Positions 23,001 through 28,836 of a stretch of 28,836 bases of DNA are shown one piece after another (the stretch's first letter is position 1; every line of letters starts with the position of its first letter). The notes beneath the pieces were generated by a model that did no database searches, had not been told where the DNA came from, and worked only from the letters and a program-made list of their open reading frames with translations. The position numbers and the translations under genes are program-made. Source of the DNA: Dimargaris cristalligena (lineage: Eukaryota; Kickxellomycota; Dimargaritomycetes; Dimargaritales; Dimargaritaceae); the NCBI GenBank assembly GCA_027576995.1, contig JANBQC010000358.1, forward strand, positions 1 through 28,836, written 5' to 3'.

Positions 23001-24912
23001 GGCCCACTTGGCCCCACCGCCACCGCCACCGCCTTCACAGCTATCGCGACCACACCCTTCCTACCATGCGGGTACGTCGGCTACGTCCCCCTCATCGTCT
23101 GCATCTGCTTCCCCTTCTGCATCGTCCATGGCCACCAACTCAATGACAGCGGGTACCGACCGGCGGAAATCCCCTACCCCATTAGGCTTACTAGCACTTT
23201 ACCAGGCCCTTATCCGGCGGTGTGAGGGAGTAGAGGTGTCCTTACCCTACGAAGAGGCCGACCTGCGTAAATTGACCATGTACCTACGTCTAGCGGTTCG
23301 TCCGGACGACCGGTTAGCCCGTGAATGGATCCAAACCGAATTATCCAAAGAGCGCCCTCGCATTAAACAACAGCTGGACAACGAGCGCCGCCAACAACAG
23401 AATATTCGGGGTGGCCTACCATCGTCATCGTCCACCTTCCCGTCGCGGTCCGCGCTGGCTTCACCACCACCCACCTCCACGTCACCGGGAACGGTGGGTC
23501 TTGAAACCCATGCCGGTTTTTCGATCCCCGGTGGTGGTAATGGTCATGATGTAGGTGGTGTGGGGGGCGGGAATGGTTTCCAGGATGGAGCCGCTGCGCC
23601 ATTCGAGGGACCCACTGTCATCGCCGGCCCCCACCGAATTCCCATTGGCCAGAAACTCTTTGACGGTTCGGCACTATATTGTCTATGTCAACAACCGTTC
23701 GACCCCCAGCAGGCCATGATCGCGTGCGATACCTGTCGGCAATGGTTTCACCTGGAGTGTGTGCATGTACCCGTCCTGGACGCATGTCGGTTGGATCAGT
23801 ACCAGTGTCCGGTATGTGCGGTGCGATTGGGCGTTCCGTACGCGTTCGGTGAAATCATGGTCGTCGACGACCCACCGAACGGCGACGGGAATGTCGATGA
23901 AAACTTACCCCACACTGGTATCGACGGTCATGAGGAGGATGACGAAGAAGAGATTTTCCAAGATGTCGATGAGGATGGTGACGATGAATCAACTCTCTTG
24001 GCTAAAACGACGGCCCCGGCCCATGTTATGGCGGGTGTCGGCGAAGGAGTCGGACGTGGATCTCTCTCAACTCCATTACCCTCCTCTCGACTGACCCCAC
24101 CGGGACTTGAGGAAGTCAGTTCCCGTCGCTTAATGGGGGAAAGTGGGCGCCTGTCGCCCCCGCATTCTACCTCGGCACTGGACCTCATGGGTGGTGATTC
24201 GCTAAACGGTTATCGGGCCGGCCGGATTGCTACTAACGGTGGTCATTTTTACAATGGTGATATTGAAGATATCGATGAAAGCAACGGTATGCTCGTAGCC
24301 GGCGACCATTTGATTTCACCGCCCCGCCATCCCCATTCGGAAAACTTGGGTGGAAGCGGCCGCAGTGACATTGGGTTAGGAATCAACGGACTCCATGGAA
24401 CCCGTCTCGGCGGGGGTGGAGTCATCTCGGATTCGTTCTGTCTCTCCCCGGATCGTCCCCGTGGGGGTATAGCTGACCTAGGGCTGGACTTTACGGACCC
24501 TCATCACGATCCGATGTCGATGGATATGGAAATGGACATCGATATGGGTATGGACATGAATATGAATATGAGTATAGCTGCTGGACAACATCAACATCAA
24601 CAACAACACCCGGACTTCCTATCCCATTTCGGTGATGCTCAGTCACTGCTTCCACCAATGGCAGCTCCACCGGCCCATGTACAGGCAACAGCTACTATTA
24701 CCACCACTGCCCAATCCGCCACTTCGCCGCTTCCTCCGACCCAGACACCCACTCAGGCCGAGGCTCAGTCGCCGCCCCTCACTGCTTTTCCTCCTCCATT
24801 AAGCGAACCGATGACGGACGATGCTGTGAAATCGGAATCCGTCGATAAGAATAATGCCGGTGATTCAAATGAACCGGTTATTTCATTAAGCCCTACTTCG
24901 GCTGATGCGTAA
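17006..24912 (+). CDS. KDM5/JARID1-type histone H3K4 demethylase (3 exons, 2,436 aa)
   Basis: Exons are 17006-19404, 19699-19936 and 20239-24912, with introns of 294 and 302 bp that begin GTAAGT. Domains in order: JmjN (86-127), ARID (~148-245), basic patch RRSKRRKV (~351-358), PHD1 (C457-C501), JmjC (~605-755), C5HC2 zinc finger (C851 to ~895, split by intron 2), PLU-1-like helical region (~1200-1600), PHD2 (C1674-C1717) and PHD3 (C2027-C2072). The Fe(II) ligands are intact: H651 and E653 in WHNED, and H739 in YHAG. The 2-oxoglutarate Lys is K669 in GDTKTW. KDM5 enzymes remove methyl groups from H3K4me3/me2 in the nucleus and repress promoters; the last PHD of animal KDM5A/B reads H3K4me3. 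It is far longer than the usual ~1,500-1,700 aa, owing to low-complexity inserts (~925-990, ~1045-1240, ~1790-1860) and a 360-residue disordered tail with a Met-Asp repeat. Confidence 0.95.
24513..24576 (+). repeat. Coding hexamer-like repeat (Met-Asp/Met-Asn) in the KDM5 tail
   Basis: The KDM5 reading frame here encodes alternating Met with Asp, Glu, Gly or Asn (MSMDMEMDIDMGMDMNMNM), from ATGGAY/ATGAAY-like units. A His/Gln run follows at 24589-24609. It is an imperfect hexanucleotide expansion kept in frame. Its function is unknown. Confidence 0.85.
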
Positions 24913-26273
24913 CGTAGCTCGGTCGTGCTTCCTGCTTCCCGTAATTTTTGAATTATATAATACGGAGAATGGCGAGGCTTATCCTTCCCGTATTAGACCT
25001 TGACTTCTCTGCTTCATATATACCCTTTTGCTCTATATTCATTAAGTTAGCACTCCCTCTCTTTTATTCACTACCTATATGTTCGATCTAATTATGGAAT
25101 CTTCCACTCTCCCCCCTTCCCTCCCTTCTACACACTCATACTACACGGCCTGTTTATTAGCTTAATCTTTCTTTTTTCAATTTACCCTGTAAAATTGTTC
25201 CTTCTCTCCTCTCCTTCCCCCTTTTTGATTATTATTTACTTCAACATCGATTCCTCTATATTCTCCAATACTATATTTAAACCTGGTATAGCTTTTCCAA
25301 TTACTCTCTTTCACATTACTTTTTTTTTTCATTATTATTCACGGTTACCCCAATAATATCTCGTTTTACCGCCCGGTTTTTGCTATCTGCGAAATTCTGA
25401 CTTTATTTATTATTTAGAAGGGAAGAAACGGCCTCTTTCCAAATTATTTTATTTTCAAACTTCATTTTTTTAGAGAAAAGATCTCCAACCCAGTCGGTGA
25501 TATTTTTTCTTCTTCGATTGGAATGTATGTGTGCGTTGTTTACTAACTCACGTTTAATGAATAGCATAACATAAATCCTCCCTCTTCTCGTTCTGGGCAC
25601 TTAAGAAACCTGTAGCTTTTTTTGTTCGATACTCAAGGCTTTTAGCCTGATGGTTGAAATGAATGTGTAAAAAAGAAATCACTAGATTGATATCTCTGTA
25701 GATGAGTGCCATACGTTAGAAAGCACTTATTCCGCTTTGTATGGACTGGCCCCTTATCGCAATATATTGTGGTTTAACCGGTAGAGCCATTAAATGATAG
25801 CTAAAGAAATGCGGCTAACTGATCCTGGAACCATAAAAATCGCCAAAGAATATAAAATAACAATAAAAAGAAACAGCAATTTTAAGAGTAAACAAGGCAT
25901 AAAAGGGCTGGACAGTCATCTGTTGGTATACCTTTTTGCGGGATGCGTGTGGCTAGAAATATTTCAACCAAACGGACTGATGGTAAAAATTCTTGAACCA
26001 TCAGGATCAAATTGGACATGCCAGTAGGAACATTTTATACGACCAGGTTGAATCCAAGAGTATATCGGTAATACGATATACATATAAATGATTAACCTTC
26101 TGATTTTCTCTTCTTCTTTTTCGATAGGATTAAGCCTGGAGTGGCCAACGACCCCCGGTTGGCGGTCTTTGAATTGAGCACCTTCGGGTTTATGGTTGGG
26201 CTGGTTAACAACCGAACCGGCCGTAGGAGAATGGTTGTGGTCGTGAGAGGAAGTCAGAATTAGAACTGTGAGA
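24913..26273. other. 3' flank of KDM5 and AT-rich spacer
   Basis: Positions 24913-25400 are T/C-rich on the plus strand and probably contain the KDM5 3' UTR and poly(A) site. From 25600 the sequence is AT-rich. A plus-strand ORF at 25794-26027 (77 codons) shows no recognisable domain and is not called. A minus-strand frame from about 26250 to 26117 reads like coding sequence (NHKPEGAQFKDRQPGVVG) and might be a 3' exon of the zinc-finger gene. Confidence 0.4.
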
Positions 26274-26464
26274 TCAATTGTAAAGAGAATAGGGAGAGCG
26301 GTAGACGCAGAGACCATTCTGGTGGTTCTTCATATCACGGTTGGGATAGAGGCCCCGGCATCCTTTACAGGTTTCACCTCCGCCTCTATAATGTATCTGG
26401 CGATGATTATTAAGGGCATAGTTGCTGTCGAACTGTCGGGTACACAAGGGATAGTGGTACACTA
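26274..26464 (-). CDS. Zinc-finger exon: degenerate C2H2 plus C2HC finger
   Basis: The frame runs from a likely splice acceptor (ACTAG, 26465) to TGA at 26274. No ATG starts it, so it is probably a terminal exon. The first finger, YHYPLC-x12-H-x3-H (with F and L at the canonical places: CTRQF, NYALNNHRQIH), matches a classic C2H2 finger except that Tyr stands where the first Cys belongs. A second unit, C-x2-C-x11-H-x4-C (from CKGC to NHQNGLC), is a C2HC finger. C2H2/C2HC fingers bind DNA, RNA or proteins; the target cannot be inferred. The upstream part of the gene is probably within 26465-27344. The first-Cys loss could mean a non-binding finger or a decaying gene. Confidence 0.5.
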
Positions 26465-27043
26465 GTTTTCCTTGGGAAGCGGGGGGAGGGGGGGGGGCTG
26501 CTGATTGTTCATTGACTTGGCCGGAACACGAAGGAACGGGTGTCGAAATAAGAGGTGGTGGATGGACATTCGTACCAATGGTGGGTAGGAACCCCGAGTA
26601 GGGTTCATTGGATATACTATACTACTACTACTACTACTACTACTACTCCCGAACGTTGTTGGGCCAGGTCCGTTGCGGAGGGAGCTGATACCCATGCCTC
26701 CCTTTACCATCTCCGTATCTCCTTTCGAACTGGTCCAGATGGCCCCAGGTTGGGGAGCCCAAGGTAACGGCGGCGATGCCAATGGCACCAACTGGGGCGG
26801 TGACGGCGACGACGAAGACGACAAACTTTGTTGTGGGGGGAAATCGACAATCGTGGAGTCTAGACCCATCGGGTGTGTGCCGTAGTCAGAGTCAACCGGT
26901 GGAGGTCCATGGTGGTAAGAAGTCGCCCCGGCGGCTGAACGTGGGATACCTCCGCCTAGTAGCAGCACTAGTAGGCCAATTCGTGTAGTTAAGCCTATCT
27001 TAATATACGCAACAGGATTGTGGTAGCAGTGAGGATAACTCAA
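26465..27043 (-). CDS. Probable upstream coding part of the zinc-finger gene, Ser/Pro-rich (boundaries uncertain)
   Basis: The minus-strand frame is open for about 190 codons. It is rich in Pro, Ser and Gly with a Ser run encoded by AGT repeats (26622-26647), as is common in the disordered region before zinc fingers. It does not read through into the finger exon: it stops just before it, so an intron is needed. Possible donors include GTATCA, GTAGTA (in the AGT run) and GTACGA (26575); the correct one cannot be chosen by eye. A further exon may lie at about 27344-27220, joined through CTACTAG near 26955. The gene model is tentative, and the whole could be a pseudogene. Confidence 0.3.
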
Positions 27044-27495
27044 TTAGTGCGAGGAGAATGGTGCTTCTAAATAGAAGGTAACTGTGGCAATTGTAAGGTA
27101 GATAAATATTTATGTATGTGTTATATGAAAATCTCCGATAGTAAAAAATGGGCATTTGATTACTAAATAATCGAGAAAAATAAAGGGAGGTAGCCGAACA
27201 TCTCGTTGTACCTGTATTTATACAAGCCATCTGGCCAACTGGTCTTTTATGGCCTTGGGGAATGGGAGGATGGGCAGTCTCACCGACACTGTTGACAGTT
27301 CGACTGATTTCCGTACTAGTTGGGTTATAAGAGCGTTGGATCACCCCTTTTTACTCGACTTCCACCCTCCCCTCCCCTTTCCTTTTCTGTACTCTAATGG
27401 GCTCTGGATCCATTTTTTATAAAGCAGGCTCGCAATATCCACCATTATATATCCAATTCCTAATTAAGTGTCCCACTGAGCCCATGCAAGTGTCG
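27044..27495. other. Spacer before the CpG-free segment
   Basis: The stretch is AT-rich and still contains CpGs. It may hold a first exon of the zinc-finger gene on the minus strand (about 27344-27220), but no ATG-started frame confirms that. Nothing else is supported. Confidence 0.3.
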
Positions 27496-28836
27496 AAGTC
27501 AGGTGATATCTCCCTGTGGTACCCATTCTCAAAATAATAACCAAGTGGACCCATGTTTGGAAGAATCCACATAGGGAGAGGGTGGATTACTCACATCAAT
27601 GTTACCTTTGTCACATCCCAATGACTGCAACATATGGGAGAAGTTCATTCAAGCTGTATAACAAAAAATACATTGGATAAGGCCAATATTACTGGTTAAA
27701 AGGTATTCTCACATATATTCATATATACATGTATTATGTAAAACCTTATACAGCTGGTTTGAATTTCACCTATATTAATAGAATGTAAAGGCCCACCCAA
27801 CACCCATGTCATCAGTATACTAATCATCTATAGGTGATAGGTTAGGCCCTCCCTATTAGGACAGCCCCATTGAAAAATAACCACCCATTAATAGCATTCA
27901 TACATTTATCATAATATAATTAAGGCCCACAGGATCACCAATTTTAGGGTAATAATACACTTTTTAGTATATCAACAAGAGATACCCTTTTTGAAGTATT
28001 ATTTTTAATTTTACTGGTATTATAATAGCATACCACTCTGTCATGCTTAATAATCCATAGGATTAAAGCCAACTAACTATGAAGGACTAGGTACCATCAT
28101 TGCCTAGTTCTATCAATGAGGCATGGGAATTTGGCCTTGTTGAAGGATCAGTGTCCTTCAGCCATTCCTGCCACTCAATTCACCTATTCTATATATCCCC
28201 TTCATTATCTACCATCTATTATGAGTTACCTGATATATTACTATATAGTAGTGTCTTCCAGTATCTTCTATACTGGTTTGATGCCTTTATCATTAGTCTG
28301 CTTAGCTATATAAAGCCAAGCCAATTCCTATAGGTATTCTTTAGTTAATTACCATTTATTCTATAACCCCTTTTATAGTTAACTCAATCTATTGGATATC
28401 CCCCTTATTATCATCTATAAAGCACCCTTCACATCAACTTCTTGTGTGTTATCTCTTATAAACTTGTCTAAGGCATAGCCATTTAATTATATCTGTGATT
28501 ATTACCTATGACACACTCTATGGGATTTTATCTATCATCATTTATATGAAAGTGGTAAATTGGAGTGTATTAGAATTTATATTATTGGTGGCTTATTAGT
28601 ATAATCCACCAGGCTATATTTAGGGTGGTGTATATTACTAATAACCAAATAAAATATGATAATAATAGTAGTATAAAATAAAATAGACATATTTACTAGT
28701 TTGATAGGGTATGCTTTTAGATATATCTATATAGTTTTTATAGGGAGTGTAAAGAACTAAAATCAAATCCTTGAAAACTGAACTTTATTTGAAAAGATAG
28801 ATAATAAGAAGGGAAAGGTGATGATAGACTTGCTGT
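27496..28836. repeat. CpG-free AT-rich segment containing the right copy of the dispersed repeat (about 28085-28450)
   Basis: Reading every line from 27496 to the window end, I find no CG dinucleotide in 1,341 bp; the last one is at 27494-27495. Within it, 28085-28450 aligns in the same orientation to 734-1080, including TTAGTCT-n-CTTAGCTATATAAAG, ATTCCTATAG, CCCCTTTTAT, AGTTAACTC and ATCTATAAAGCACCC. Where the left copy has CpG, this one has TpG, CpA or another loss. No coding sequence is apparent. It is probably an old transposon-derived repeat that continues past the window edge. Confidence 0.8.

Noticed and set aside
25794..26027. 77-codon plus-strand ORF in AT-rich DNA
   Set aside because: Lys/Ile-rich composition follows AT content; no domain and no leader signature.

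Overview
The window looks like nuclear DNA of a fungus, most likely an early-diverging (zygomycete-grade) lineage. The grounds are spliceosomal introns of about 60 to 310 bp with GTAAGT-like donors, compact gene spacing, yeast-type housekeeping genes (YPT6, GOS1 and cystinosin/ERS1 homologues) and a KDM5 protein that keeps the full JmjN-ARID-PHD-JmjC-C5HC2-PLU1-PHD-PHD order. The species is inferred from protein resemblance only; no marker gene is present.

Layout. Positions 1-1100 are mobile-element debris: the end of a tyrosine-recombinase ORF (1-208), a nested direct/inverted repeat (264-585) and a dispersed AT-rich repeat (734-1080). A small zinc-finger ORF follows on the plus strand (1580-1990). 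The minus strand then carries a two-exon flavin-reductase-like mitochondrial protein (2613-3886), a six-exon Rab6/Ypt6 GTPase (4696-6404), a two-exon cystinosin-type PQ-loop transporter (8001-9074) and a five-exon Golgi SNARE, Gos1 (9909-11535). A short candidate secreted protein (7279-7566, plus) lies between YPT6 and the transporter. The plus strand continues with an unrecognised serine/proline-rich 256-aa protein (12266-13036), a small HABP4/SERBP1-motif protein (13983-14463) and a very large three-exon KDM5 histone H3K4 demethylase (17006-24912, 2,436 aa). The right end holds a poorly resolved zinc-finger gene (26274-27043, minus) and a second copy of the dispersed repeat (about 28085-28450).

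Three conserved genes (YPT6, GOS1, the cystinosin homologue) act in Golgi, endosome or vacuole traffic and transport. They are neighbours, but nothing in the sequence shows co-regulation.

The most distinctive signals are not in the conserved genes. The last 1,341 bp (27496-28836) contain no CpG dinucleotide at all, whereas the related repeat at the left end still has about a dozen. This fits deamination of a CpG-methylated repeat. Two small zinc-finger ORFs, each pairing a C2H2-type with a C2HC-type finger, sit next to the two repeat copies. KDM5 and other conserved genes carry many in-frame low-complexity insertions. I see no CRISPR array, rRNA or convincing tRNA, and nothing that I would call a proven new system. 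Exon boundaries were placed by reading splice sites, reading phase and family conservation by eye.
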